Assembly (NCBI RefSeq): GCF_029623955.1 | Contig: NZ_JARSBP010000009.1 | Location: 165,075-229,074 of the forward strand | Direction of reading: 5' to 3' | DNA: 64,000 nt | Source: Mycobacterium sp. 236(2023) | Lineage (GTDB): Bacteria; Actinomycetota; Actinomycetes; Mycobacteriales; Mycobacteriaceae | Part shown: one piece after another, positions 8,099 through 15,889 of the stretch | How the letters are laid out: each line of letters starts with the position of its first letter | How positions within the stretch are numbered: the stretch's first letter is position 1 | Notes under the pieces: model-generated | Seen by the model: the letters and a program-made list of their open reading frames with translations, nothing else | What the model was told of the DNA's origin: nothing | Databases searched by the model: none | Position numbers and translations under genes: made by a program

Positions 8099-8368
8099 CT
8101 ACTCCGCAGTGTCTGCTTCCGCCACCGGCAGGCCGCTCACCAGCTTTCCGGCATCGATATCGAGGCCGCTGGCAATTTTGACGATCGTCTCTAACCGCAG
8201 ACTGCGCTGACCTCGTTCGACCTTGCCGAGCTGCGTCCAATGAATGCCGCAGCGCTGCGCGGCCGCTTCCTGACTGAGCCCAAGTTCGAGCCGGCGGTCG
8301 CGCACGCGTTCGCCAAAGACACGGGTGGTGGTACTCAGGGCAGCCTTCGCTCGGCCATCTGCGGGCAC
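8099..8368 (-). CDS. XRE-family transcriptional regulator
   Basis: The 89-residue protein has a Cro/cI-type helix-turn-helix: ERVRDRRLELGLSQEAAAQR, then HWTQLGKVERGQRSL and LETIVKIASGLDI. I chose the GTG at 8368 to exclude a non-helical upstream extension whose frame stays open to 8506. A shorter start is possible. The downstream gene on the same strand begins about 120 bases later. Three tandem imperfect repeats lie about 50 bases upstream and look like its operator. It probably represses itself and the neighbouring hypothetical gene. Confidence 0.75.
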   Translation of the reverse strand: MPADGRAKAALSTTTRVFGERVRDRRLELGLSQEAAAQRCGIHWTQLGKVERGQRSLRLETIVKIASGLDIDAGKLVSGLPVAEADTAE

Positions 8369-8418
8369 GGCACCAACCCCATACGCCCCAGGCGCAACGG
8401 GCCAGAGCGCATCGCACG

Positions 8419-8463
8419 CATGCGTTTCATACCCAATCGTATTGCACCCATGCGTATTGACCC
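8419..8463 (-). repeat. Three tandem 14-16 bp direct repeats (operator or iteron-like)
   Basis: Reading the minus strand from 8463 to 8419 gives three successive units beginning GGGT: GGGTCAATACGCAT, GGGTGCAATACGATT and GGGTATGAAACGCATG. The last merges into the palindrome ACGCATGCGT at 8416-8425. The array lies between the XRE gene and the rightward secreted-protein genes, so it is best explained as a regulator-binding array. An iteron-type origin is a less likely alternative. Confidence 0.55.
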
Positions 8464-8588
8464 TTATGATCATTCCACCGGCCACCCGGACGGCACATCC
8501 ACCCAACCCTCCTGCGTGGTGCCCGCATGCCCTGAACAGGGCGTATAGGTCACAAGATCGGCCATAGAGGCCAGAAAGGGGCGACCTA

Positions 8589-8984
8589 ATGGCCGCTCAC
8601 CGTCATCAAAACGTCAGCGAGATTGGCCGCCGCATCGCGGCTGCGGCGCTGCTGGCCGCCAGTGGTGCTGCCGTTGCTCTCGTCTGTGGCACTGGCGTGG
8701 CGCTCGCCGAGAACGAACAGAACGTCCAACGCGGTTCGGAGATCGGGATCGTTAACGCCGGGCCTTCCGAGGTTCGATCAAGCGATGTCGGGTTGCTGTT
8801 AGCCGGCGCTGCGGAGGCCCAAGCAGGGGAGACCAACCAGGCGTGGTCGTCCATCGGCGACGAGCGATCTAATCCGTTTTCCGAGCCAGGCACTTGTGCC
8901 GAGATTTGGGACCCGGCGAATGTTTCCACCGCAGCCGTCGGCGGCGGATTGAACATTCCGGGGGTGTTTTTCGGTGGCTGCTAA
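8589..8984 (+). CDS. Small secreted protein
   Basis: The 131-residue product has a long Sec-type signal: basic start (MAAHRHQNVSEIGRR), hydrophobic core (AAAALLAASGAAVALVCGTGVALA) and a likely cleavage after ALA near residue 38. The mature part is about 90 residues, Gly/Ala/Ser-rich and acidic, with a Cys in GTCAEIW and a C-terminal GGC that could form a disulfide. No family was recognised. It overlaps the next secreted gene by eleven bases, so the pair is probably made together. A purine-rich AGAAAGGGGCG lies upstream of the ATG. Confidence 0.6.
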   Translation: MAAHRHQNVSEIGRRIAAAALLAASGAAVALVCGTGVALAENEQNVQRGSEIGIVNAGPSEVRSSDVGLLLAGAAEAQAGETNQAWSSIGDERSNPFSEPGTCAEIWDPANVSTAAVGGGLNIPGVFFGGC

Positions 8985-9246
8985 GAGCGGACTGACAGAA
9001 CGAAGGATGGCGACGCGGGCTCAGCGTCTTGGCGCGGCAATCGCTATCACGGCGGCACTGATCGGTGGCATTTGCTTGCTCGGGGGCGGCATGGCGTCAG
9101 CGACGGACAAGACGAGTTACAACTGCACGCTGAGCGAGCGGGCCAGCCTCGGGTTCTACGAGGTCGACGACATGCACGATGCGTGCAACAACCTGTCGAG
9201 GACTCCGATGACGGCCGTCGTTGGCCAGGAGCGCGCGAGCAAATAG
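8974..9246 (+). CDS. Small secreted cysteine-containing protein
   Basis: It starts with GTG inside the last codons of the upstream secreted gene. The 90 residues begin with a basic region (RMATRAQRLG) and a hydrophobic segment (AAIAITAALIGGICLLGGG), followed by a likely signal-peptidase site at ASA near residue 43. The mature peptide is under 50 residues and has two Cys (NCTLSE and DACNNL) spaced so they could pair. No family was recognised. Tandem small secreted proteins in a mobile element could be surface or secretion-linked cargo. Confidence 0.55.
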   Translation: MAAKSGLTERRMATRAQRLGAAIAITAALIGGICLLGGGMASATDKTSYNCTLSERASLGFYEVDDMHDACNNLSRTPMTAVVGQERASK

Positions 9247-9481
9247 TCGCAGGGGGTGCGGCTTGCTCGAACTACGGACAGGCTTGTAACCACACCTAAG
9301 TGCCCGACCTATGGACGTTGCTCCGCTTTGGCTGCATTAGTTTAGTTCTTGGTACTGCGCGCCAGGCAGGAGATTCACCCTCCGCCTGCGAAACAGGATC
9401 TGCATAGACACAGACCGTTGGGCGCGAACTGGGCCATCGCTACAAGCGCTGAGCCCATAGGTACATCAGCAATGAGTCTGC

Positions 9482-9921
9482 TCAGGAAGAGAACCGTCGC
9501 GGCGGTCCAGAGGGACTTGCGTGGCGCAGGCCGCGTAACCATTCGAGCGAAACTATGGAGTCACCCAATATCAGCGGTCCGACAAGTTCAGAGACCACTT
9601 CTACACCTGTGCCGTCGACCCGCTTCTGGCCAAAACAACGAATTCCCGAAAGTCCATCGAGATCAGCGACAGAGCACCGAGCCAGTGCTGTCAGGAGACC
9701 AGGGTCTTCGGTATCAACCACCACCGAAAATGATTGCAATTCAGTGACATTTGACCCGGGGTCGACGAAGACTTCGTCGTCAACAGTGATCGAGCCCGTG
9801 CCATCGGATACGACAGGCACGTACAGTGCGAAGATCGCGCGGCAACCTGTTTCGACAGCGTGACGAGAGAAACTGCTACGCCCACCCCTAACGTGAAAGT
9901 GTTTGTCGATGAGTTTGGCGA
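9482..9921 (-). pseudogene. 3' half of a HEPN-like gene split by IS21
   Basis: This frame has no start of its own but reads straight on from the 5' fragment at 12089-12982 if bases 9917-12088 (the insertion element plus one GGCGA copy) are removed. Codons then run ...GTC GCC AAA CTC ATC GAC... without a frame change. The fragment adds 144 residues, including CRAIFALYVPVVSDGTGSI, FSVVVDTEDPGLLTALARC and a basic end RHASPSGPPRRFSS. The reconstructed protein would be 442 residues. The remnant is probably not translated in its current context. Confidence 0.75.
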
Positions 9922-9979
9922 TGTCAGCTCCGGTTGAATTGTGAGCAGCCTGTTCCGGTCGAAAAGTGAGCAGGTGTGC

Positions 9980-10792
9980 TTACGGGGTTGAGTCTGCCTG
10001 ACGGTCGACTTCCACGGAGGGCAGCGTCTCGATCGTGGTGTGTTTGATGCGGTAGCTGGCCCCTTTGAGGGCGATGACGTCGGCGTGGTGCACGATCCGG
10101 TCGATCATCGCCGAGGCGATGGTGGCTTCGCCGAACACCTGTCCCCAACGGGAGAACGGCAGGTTGGAGGTCAATATGATCGACGACTTCTCGTATCGGG
10201 TCGACACCAGTTGGAAGAACAGGTTGGCCGCTTCGGTGTCGAACGGGATGTAGCCGACCTCGTCGATGACGATCAGTCCGTAGCGGGAGATCTTGCGCAG
10301 CTCGGCCTCCAGCCGGCCGATGCTGTGCGCTTCGGCGAGGCGGCTGATCCACCCGGTCGCCGGGGCGAACGCGACCCGGTGTCCGGCTTGGGCGGCAGCG
10401 ATCGCCAACGCCGTCGCCAGGTGGGTCTTGCCGGTGCCCGGTGGGCCGAGCAGCACGACGTTGCGGGCCTCGGCGAGCCACCCACCGCCTTCGAGGCGGG
10501 CGATCTGGGCGCGGTCCAGGGCGGGTTGGGCGGTGAAGTCGAAGTCGGTGATCGTCTTGATCGCCGGGAATCCGGCATACCGAATACGTTGTCGTGCTCC
10601 GGATTCGGCGCGGGCATTGGATTCCACCGCCAACACCGCGGCCAAGTAGTCCTCCAACGACCACGCCGCCGCGCGGCCCTGCTCGGCCAAGCGGGCATAG
10701 TGCCCGGCGATCCGCGGCGCCTTCAACAATCGAGACTGATGGGCGATCAGCTTGTCAACCTCACCGGGAACCGGGGTCCGTTTGGTGGACAT
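9980..10792 (-). CDS. istB: IS21 helper ATPase IstB
   Basis: The 270-residue AAA+ protein has a DnaC/IstB-like N-terminal helical region and a Walker A motif, LLGPPGTGKTHLA. It also has a Walker B motif with LIVIDEVGYIPFD, and the sensor region IILTSNLPFSRWGQVFG typical of IstB. It assists the IstA transposase in target selection and strand transfer. Its ATG overlaps the istA stop by one base (TGATG), the standard coupling in this family. The length is typical and the gene looks intact. Confidence 0.95.
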   Translation of the reverse strand: MSTKRTPVPGEVDKLIAHQSRLLKAPRIAGHYARLAEQGRAAAWSLEDYLAAVLAVESNARAESGARQRIRYAGFPAIKTITDFDFTAQPALDRAQIARLEGGGWLAEARNVVLLGPPGTGKTHLATALAIAAAQAGHRVAFAPATGWISRLAEAHSIGRLEAELRKISRYGLIVIDEVGYIPFDTEAANLFFQLVSTRYEKSSIILTSNLPFSRWGQVFGEATIASAMIDRIVHHADVIALKGASYRIKHTTIETLPSVEVDRQADSTP

Positions 10793-12021
10793 CAGGCGAC
10801 CTCCCCGGTCCCGAACACCGCGTCATAAGCACTCAGATCGGCGACTTCCACGTCGACCTGCAGATGGTGCTCGGGTGATGTTCGTCGGTGCAGATACTGT
10901 TGGCGCAGGATCAATGCCGCCGCAACGTGTGCCGAATCGGAAGCCAATCCGTGCGCGCCCCAGAGCCTTTCATGATCGGCGACCATCCGGTCACCGCAGT
11001 GGGCGCGGACGCGGTCCAGGCCGGCGGTCACGGTGATCATCCGCCCGATCGCCTCGGGATGCACCGAGTACGCACTCGAGCCGATCGCCGCGTAGTAGTC
11101 GCGGCCCAACCGGGTGCTCACAGTGGTTCCGGTCGCCGGGGCGACCGGCGGCAGCGTGGCCATCGCCGCCCGGTCGGCGATCAGCGCCTCGGCCGGGATC
11201 AGCCGGGTGCTGGCGTGGCGGCGCACGTTGGCCACCGCGGCCAGCCAGTCGCCGAGTTGGGCATTGAAGTCCGTCGGCGAGCTAAACGTGCGCCCGGGCA
11301 GGAACGACGTCCCAAGGTAGCCGTTGGCCCGCTCCACCACACCCTTGGTTTCGGGGTCATAGGGTCGGGCCTGAATCAATCGGGTGCCCAGCACCCCGCA
11401 AAAGCCGGACACCCCTTGGGCGAGGCGGCCCCGTTGACCGATACCGGACTCGTTGTCCCACAGCAGTGTTCGAGGAATGGCATCGATGTCACCGGAGAGC
11501 AGCTGCCACATCCCGGCCAACAGGTCCCCAGTGATCCGCGACGGCAGCATCACCGCGGCGATGAACCGCGAATACGCCGCGACCATCACCAACACCGGAA
11601 ACGACCGCAACACCCCAGCATGATCGGGCACCACCGCACCGGGAAACCACAGGTCGCACTGCACCTGCTCACCGGGCAGATGGATCAACCGGTCACACGG
11701 ATCGGCTGGGGCGTACTCCGGACGGATCCGTGCGACGTTCTCCGCGAACCACGAATGCCCACCGGTCCAGCCCACCCGCTGGGCGATCACCGAGGCCGCC
11801 ATCGTCGGATACTCCCGCAGCAGCACCCGCACCGCCGGCTCCACCGCCAACCACCCAGATGACGCCACCGGCGCTCGTTCATACCGTGGCGGCGACTCCG
11901 AATGCACCGCGTTGGCCACGGTGTTGCGCGCCAGCCCCAGCCGTCGCGCGATCTCAGCCTGCGACAACTTCTCCGACCGATACAGCCGGCGGATCTCGGC
12001 CCAGTCCTCCACAGTGATCAC
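10792..12021 (-). CDS. istA: IS21 transposase IstA
   Basis: The 409-residue transposase starts at the GTG at 12021. It has an N-terminal helix-turn-helix, SEKLSQAEIARRLGLARNTV, then a DDE integrase core: CDLWFPGAV for the first Asp, LLWDNESGIG for the second, and ETKGVVERANGYLGTSF for the Glu. The C-terminus carries the small conserved IS21 domain (DYYAAIGSSAYSVHPEAIGR). The frame extends upstream to 12114, but that stretch lies in the terminal repeats and target gene, so it is excluded. It cuts and joins the element ends with IstB. Confidence 0.95.
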   Translation of the reverse strand: MITVEDWAEIRRLYRSEKLSQAEIARRLGLARNTVANAVHSESPPRYERAPVASSGWLAVEPAVRVLLREYPTMAASVIAQRVGWTGGHSWFAENVARIRPEYAPADPCDRLIHLPGEQVQCDLWFPGAVVPDHAGVLRSFPVLVMVAAYSRFIAAVMLPSRITGDLLAGMWQLLSGDIDAIPRTLLWDNESGIGQRGRLAQGVSGFCGVLGTRLIQARPYDPETKGVVERANGYLGTSFLPGRTFSSPTDFNAQLGDWLAAVANVRRHASTRLIPAEALIADRAAMATLPPVAPATGTTVSTRLGRDYYAAIGSSAYSVHPEAIGRMITVTAGLDRVRAHCGDRMVADHERLWGAHGLASDSAHVAAALILRQQYLHRRTSPEHHLQVDVEVADLSAYDAVFGTGEVA

Positions 12022-12088
12022 TCTCCAATCAGAAGGGTGCTCACTTTTCGACCGGAAACACCTGCTCACTTTCCGACCGGAACTGACA

Positions 12089-12982
12089 GGCGACGTATTC
12101 CCACAGTCGTCCAAGCGATTCGGTCAGCTCCGCCTTGCTGGCAGCGTCATGCGGGAGCAGGTAGCCCTGCCCTCGCTTCGCGTGCATTAGTGCCGACCGT
12201 TCCCTCTGATATATATGCTTGTAGATCCACTTCCTGTGGTTCGTCACGTTCGGCGGTGTCAAACTTTCAAGGCTCACCAGCTTGTGCGCCTCCTCCAGCG
12301 CAGCAGTGAACCAAGACTCTTCCGTTTCCCATTTCATCGAATTATGTTGCGCTGCAGCTTTTCTACACTGCCACCACCTCTGATTGGGCGGGGCTGAAGC
12401 AACTTGTCGCCGCGGACGGATATCGCTAAGGAGCGACTCGAACGCGAGGAACAAATTCCGATACGCATCGAACAAGTCATCGGATGTCCGGCACGTCCGC
12501 ACGAACCGGAACACGTCGTCGGCGATCGGAGTGGGCGGCGGAGGTGAGGGGCGCAGGGTCCCGTCTGAATTCCTGACTTCAGCGGTCATGGTTATATCCA
12601 TGCCAAACCACTGAGTAGCCCGACATCTCATGACGACACCACCTTCGGCGGAGTCGGGCCACCACACTAAGCAGTCATCGGACGCGTCGCGGATCGCGCA
12701 ATCAGCCATGCCCGTAACCGACATGTAGTCGAGAGAACGGTTCGCTGCGTTCAACGCTTCGGTTAGTGTCGTGCCGAAGTTGGTCGCGGTCGAAGGGCCG
12801 CGGACAATTACGAAGCGTTGCTTCGCGGCCACCGTGGTCAGCCAGCCGTCTAGCAGTACGGAGCATGATCGCCTTGCCGCCTTCCGCAACAAGAACACAG
12901 CACCGTGCTGCCATGTGCCTTTCTCGTCCTGAAGCTGGATCCCTGCATACTCGCCAATTGCCACTCGGCGAGTATGGCCCAC
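12089..12982 (-). pseudogene. 5' half of a HEPN-like gene split by IS21
   Basis: From the GTG at 12982 there are 298 intact codons before the insertion element. The N-terminal half is mixed alpha/beta (VVMRCRATQWFGMDITMTAEV). The region at about residues 190-298 is helical and contains QRERSALMHAKRG, an RxxxxH motif of the kind found at the active site of HEPN ribonucleases. The XRE gene ends four bases upstream. A possible internal start is the GTG at 12964. As it stands the frame runs into the IS end and stops at 12041, so any product is truncated. The HEPN reading is an inference from helix content and motif. Confidence 0.7.
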
Positions 12983-12986
12983 ACTC

Positions 12987-13217
12987 CTAGCCAGACATTG
13001 TCATATCTGCGTTGAGCAACTCGCGCGGATCGATCTCAAGAAAATCCGCAATTCGCTCCAGAGTTTGAAGCGTCAGATTGCGCTCACCGCGCTCTACAGC
13101 TCCCATGTAGGTCCGGTGTACACCCATGTAGTCGGCAAACGCTTCCTGGCTGTAGCCGCGGTCCAGCCGAATCTGGCGCAGGTTTCGCCCGACGATCCGC
13201 TGCAGCTCGCCTTCCAT
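12987..13217 (-). CDS. XRE-family regulator, possible antitoxin
   Basis: The 76-residue protein is one Cro/cI domain: LRQIRLDRGYSQEAFADYM, VHRTYMGAVERGERNLTL and TLERIADFLEIDPREL. It is short, with no extra domain, and lies four bases upstream of the HEPN-like gene. That is the order expected for a regulator or antitoxin paired with an RNA-targeting partner. A 12-bp perfect palindrome TACTTATAAGTA lies 42 bases upstream of its ATG and probably serves as operator. With the partner broken by IS21, this regulator may be the only active part of the pair. Confidence 0.8.
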   Translation of the reverse strand: MEGELQRIVGRNLRQIRLDRGYSQEAFADYMGVHRTYMGAVERGERNLTLQTLERIADFLEIDPRELLNADMTMSG

Positions 13218-13258
13218 AGCGGCGCTTACGCTTCCGTCCCGCTACTTGAACGTCTACA

Positions 13259-13270
13259 TACTTATAAGTA
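13259..13270 (-). promoter_or_regulatory. Palindrome TACTTATAAGTA upstream of the XRE gene
   Basis: This is a perfect 12-bp palindrome. On the minus strand the context is GCTACTTATAAGTATG. The same core occurs almost unchanged at 15111-15122 in front of the GNAT gene, so this is more than a chance AT box. It can be read as a -10 region or as the XRE operator, or as both overlapping. Confidence 0.5.
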
Positions 13271-13342
13271 GCGTCGGTCAACACCAGCACGCGAAGGGAG
13301 GTGTGCATGAGCGGCGGAGAGTAAGACCACCAATCTGATCGA

Positions 13343-14482
13343 TCAGGCTGCCTCGCGACGCTCGTCGCGAGGCAGTTCTGAGTCAAGGGTCCACGTGAGC
13401 GCGAAGCCGGCCTTAGACATCAGCCATCCGGGAACCTCAATGCCGATAACTCGCCCCGGCACCGAACTTGGCATCTGTGAGATGCGCGGCGGCACCAACG
13501 CACCAACGGTATCGCTAACGCGCATATGAGCGATATCCGTATTTGTGTAGTCGACAGACAGCGAAACATCGCGCGCCGGCTGTGGCGTTTCGAAGAATAG
13601 CCGGTGCCCCCACGTCGGTGTCACCGTCCGGAACACCTGCCGGATGCGAACGGGATTGCCAGACAACGCCTCCGGACCAAGGTGGACCGAGTAGGTCTGA
13701 CCCGTCTTGCGCGCAGTGCGTCGGATCGCTTGCGCCTCGCCATCAACGGTCAGCTCCAACAGCTCATAGAATTCACGGCTGCTGGCGTCCATTCCTGGAC
13801 GAGGCACCATCATCCACGCGGACGTCGCCGGTACATCCAGACGCAGATCGTTGTACTCGTCCCGATCGGAGACACAAGCGAACCGGCGGACTGGCCCCGA
13901 CGGGATGGTGGTGTACTCCCACTCCACGACCACATCGAAAAGTGGAGTCCCGCTGACATTTCGCGCGGGCGCGTTCGAAAGCCGCACCCGAACCTCAACG
14001 TCGTACCAGCGTTCAGGCGCGCCGATTGCTTGGTCGCGGATATCACGATAGATCTCCCGGGCGAACTGCTCATCGCCAAGTCGCAGGCTCATGACGTTTG
14101 AGGCGATGTTGTCGAGCAGTTCGGGATTTGCAACGCGCTTCAAGTCTTCTGGATGGATAGCGAAGCCTTCAATTACGGCATCACGCATAGCCGGCGCCTG
14201 TTCTTTGATGATCGCCCGGAACTGCTCGACGGTCGCTTCTTCTTGATCCTTGCGAAGGCTGTACTCGAACAAAGTCCCGAGAAGGCCTGCGCCGAAGAGG
14301 GTTCCGCCAAGCTCGGCCAACGGAAGTGCGTGGATCCAACTCCAGAAACCGAGGTCCGTACCAACAAACCAGCCGTTGAGCATGATGAGGAGAATGCCGG
14401 ACAAGGTGAGGGCTACAGCTAAGAACGCCGCTTTAGTCTTACGGAGACGAAATGCTAAAGAGGAGCGGTTCTTTCGCGTCAT
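13343..14482 (-). CDS. Two-transmembrane protein with large cytoplasmic or exported domain
   Basis: I start at the ATG at 14482, giving 379 residues. A basic N-terminus (MTRKNRSSLAFRLRKTK) leads to two hydrophobic helices, FLAVALTLSGILLIML and about ELGGTLFGAGLLGTLF. These are followed by a charged helical region (YSLRKDQEEATVEQFRAIIKEQ) and a beta-rich C-terminal half with several Trp/Tyr-rich strands. By the positive-inside rule the C-terminal domain should be cytoplasmic. No family was recognised. The layout of two N-terminal helices plus a soluble domain is shared by several membrane effectors of defence systems, but that is only an analogy. Confidence 0.55.
   Translation of the reverse strand: MTRKNRSSLAFRLRKTKAAFLAVALTLSGILLIMLNGWFVGTDLGFWSWIHALPLAELGGTLFGAGLLGTLFEYSLRKDQEEATVEQFRAIIKEQAPAMRDAVIEGFAIHPEDLKRVANPELLDNIASNVMSLRLGDEQFAREIYRDIRDQAIGAPERWYDVEVRVRLSNAPARNVSGTPLFDVVVEWEYTTIPSGPVRRFACVSDRDEYNDLRLDVPATSAWMMVPRPGMDASSREFYELLELTVDGEAQAIRRTARKTGQTYSVHLGPEALSGNPVRIRQVFRTVTPTWGHRLFFETPQPARDVSLSVDYTNTDIAHMRVSDTVGALVPPRISQMPSSVPGRVIGIEVPGWLMSKAGFALTWTLDSELPRDERREAA
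13348..13375 (-). terminator. Perfect 12-bp stem hairpin at the 3' end of the two-TM gene
   Basis: CTGCCTCGCGAC and GTCGCGAGGCAG form a 12-bp perfect stem with a 4-base loop, spanning the last codons of the leftward gene. There is no T-run after it, so it would act as a weak or Rho-assisted terminator, or protect the mRNA end. It separates the two-TM gene from the XRE promoter. Confidence 0.5.
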
Positions 14483-14541
14483 GCTTGTGACTATTGTAGC
14501 AAAAGACCAGTTCAGTGCATATATCCAGGAACGGGCGCCCA

Positions 14542-15099
14542 CTATGGACGGACGGGTGACGTCAACGCCAATACATGCATCGCTCGTCTGACGCCGGCAT
14601 GGAGGTACCGGTCTCGCAACGTCGCCTCGTGAGCGAACCCGAGCCGCTTGAATAGTTCGAGCGACGGTTCGTTCCCATCAACGATCCACGCCTCCAATCG
14701 CGCCAGCCCGAGATAGCCGAAAGCCCAATCGGTTATGAATTGAACGGCTGTACGCCCATACCCCTGTCGCCGATTGTCTGGTGACCACACACAGACGCCC
14801 ACTTGGGCCAGACCATTACGCCAATCAATCGCATGCAGGGAGCACTCAGCGACGAGCGACCCGCCAGAGATCTCAACTACAAAGCTGTATTCGTTGCTCA
14901 GCTGCGGACCGGCGGTCGCCGCGACCTTACGCAGTAATTCGGATGTGCTGCGGGGTCGCCAATAAGGCGGGCCGAATTGAGCAAGCTCCGCCAAGGAGCC
15001 CGATCCCGCGACCACTACCGGAATATGCTCTTCAGATAAAGCACGGATCGTAGTCAGCGGCGAAACGCCTATGTTCACCGGGGCTGTTCGACTCACCAT
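14542..15099 (-). CDS. GNAT-family N-acetyltransferase
   Basis: Starting at the ATG at 15099, the 185-residue protein has the GNAT fold. Strand beta4 is LAQVGVCVWSP, followed by the acetyl-CoA pyrophosphate loop DNRRQGYGRTAVQ, then ARLEAWIVDGNEPSLELFKRLGF and the C-terminal ATLRDRYLHAGVRRAM. The pattern is closest to RimJ/RimL-type acetyltransferases that modify protein N-termini or small molecules. The frame is open upstream but lacks a better start. A palindrome shared with the XRE promoter lies 12 bases before the ATG, suggesting common control. Confidence 0.8.
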   Translation of the reverse strand: MVSRTAPVNIGVSPLTTIRALSEEHIPVVVAGSGSLAELAQFGPPYWRPRSTSELLRKVAATAGPQLSNEYSFVVEISGGSLVAECSLHAIDWRNGLAQVGVCVWSPDNRRQGYGRTAVQFITDWAFGYLGLARLEAWIVDGNEPSLELFKRLGFAHEATLRDRYLHAGVRRAMHVLALTSPVRP

Positions 15100-15108
15100 A
15101 CTGACAAT

Positions 15109-15124
15109 GCTACTTATAAATAGC
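15109..15124 (-). promoter_or_regulatory. Second copy of the TACTTATAARTA palindrome
   Basis: GCTACTTATAAATAGC is a near-perfect palindrome lying just upstream of the GNAT start. Read on the minus strand it is GCTATTTATAAGTAGC, differing from the site at 13259 by about one base in the core. It could be a second operator for the same XRE protein. Confidence 0.5.
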
Positions 15125-15310
15125 CGCAGCCCCAAGCGCCGCGAACGCAGATTGCGTGATCCACGACCAACTTGATCCCATGGCATGAAAGACCCGCGCG
15201 CCATTTCGGGAGGCGCGGAGACGGCAAAAGTATGCCTATTGCAGATGATTTCATATGTTTTGGCTGACGATCGACTGAGCATGCGATATATGCTAATCTA
15301 TATTTATAGA

Positions 15311-15889
15311 ATGAAGAAGTATGTCATGCATAAAACCCAATATGTCCAAGAAACAGCCGAAGGATGCCTACCGACCTGCCTGCTCTTCAGTATGCGTCTA
15401 CCGCACAGCAAGCAGCATGAGCTCGACATTATGACAGTTGGCTTCGCGGCCATACGAGACACTTACACCGCGGCCGTAGTAGCTGGCTTTACGGAACTGT
15501 ACGAGGCGATTATTGACGTTCACGTTCAGAATAGGCATTTCGCAAAAGAAATGAACGCTTGGTTAGTCAAATATTCGGGGAACGACAGGATTTGTGCGAG
15601 GTACGGAAATATTTCCGCGATGATAACTCATAGCGATATTCTTGATGCATCCTTATATGTAGACGCAGGTATCTTGACCCGGAGTTCGATTCACATCCCT
15701 CATTTTGTTCACGCCAAATCAGTCAATTCTAGACTCGTTTCGGTCATGGACCCATGGACAGGCGCTACTACGCAGTTCACTCGTTCTCATATTTTACGCG
15801 CAAGCGAGGCGCTCGCGTCACACTTTGGATTCGCCCAGATAGCAATCGAAACGCACCCGTTACGAGAAGTGAGAGATGTGGCGTCCTAA
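15311..15889 (+). CDS. C39-like cysteine protease-fold protein
   Basis: The 192-residue product begins near HKTQYVQETAEGCLPTC, the Gln plus Cys arrangement of papain-like C39 domains (Cys 19 or 23). Later it has PHFVHAKSV (His 131 or 134) and VMDPWTG (Asp 147); His followed by a DPW-G loop is typical of C39 peptidases. I chose the ATG at 15311 because a TATATT box sits six bases upstream, fitting a leaderless transcript. ATG 15326 with a GAAGAAG ribosome site is an alternative. It overlaps the B12/radical SAM gene tail-to-tail by 30 bases. It may cleave a leader peptide, or transfer an acyl group as BtrH-type proteins do. Codon use is AT-richer than the neighbours. Confidence 0.55.
   Translation: MKKYVMHKTQYVQETAEGCLPTCLLFSMRLPHSKQHELDIMTVGFAAIRDTYTAAVVAGFTELYEAIIDVHVQNRHFAKEMNAWLVKYSGNDRICARYGNISAMITHSDILDASLYVDAGILTRSSIHIPHFVHAKSVNSRLVSVMDPWTGATTQFTRSHILRASEALASHFGFAQIAIETHPLREVRDVAS

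Larger units (their letters stand above)
9922..12088 (-). mobile_element. IS21-family insertion sequence, complete
   Basis: The element is 2167 bp and carries istA and istB in the usual overlapping order. Both ends start TGTCAG and contain two copies each of a CCGGTCGAAAAGTGAGCAG-like unit in inverted orientation, as expected for the multiple terminal repeats of IS21 elements. It is flanked by identical GGCGA pentamers at 9917-9921 and 12089-12093, a 5-bp target duplication. Intact ends, intact genes and an undegraded duplication suggest recent insertion. Confidence 0.92.

Noticed and set aside
10040..10828. Long rightward frames inside the IS21 genes
   Set aside because: They are antisense shadows of istA and istB, caused by high GC.
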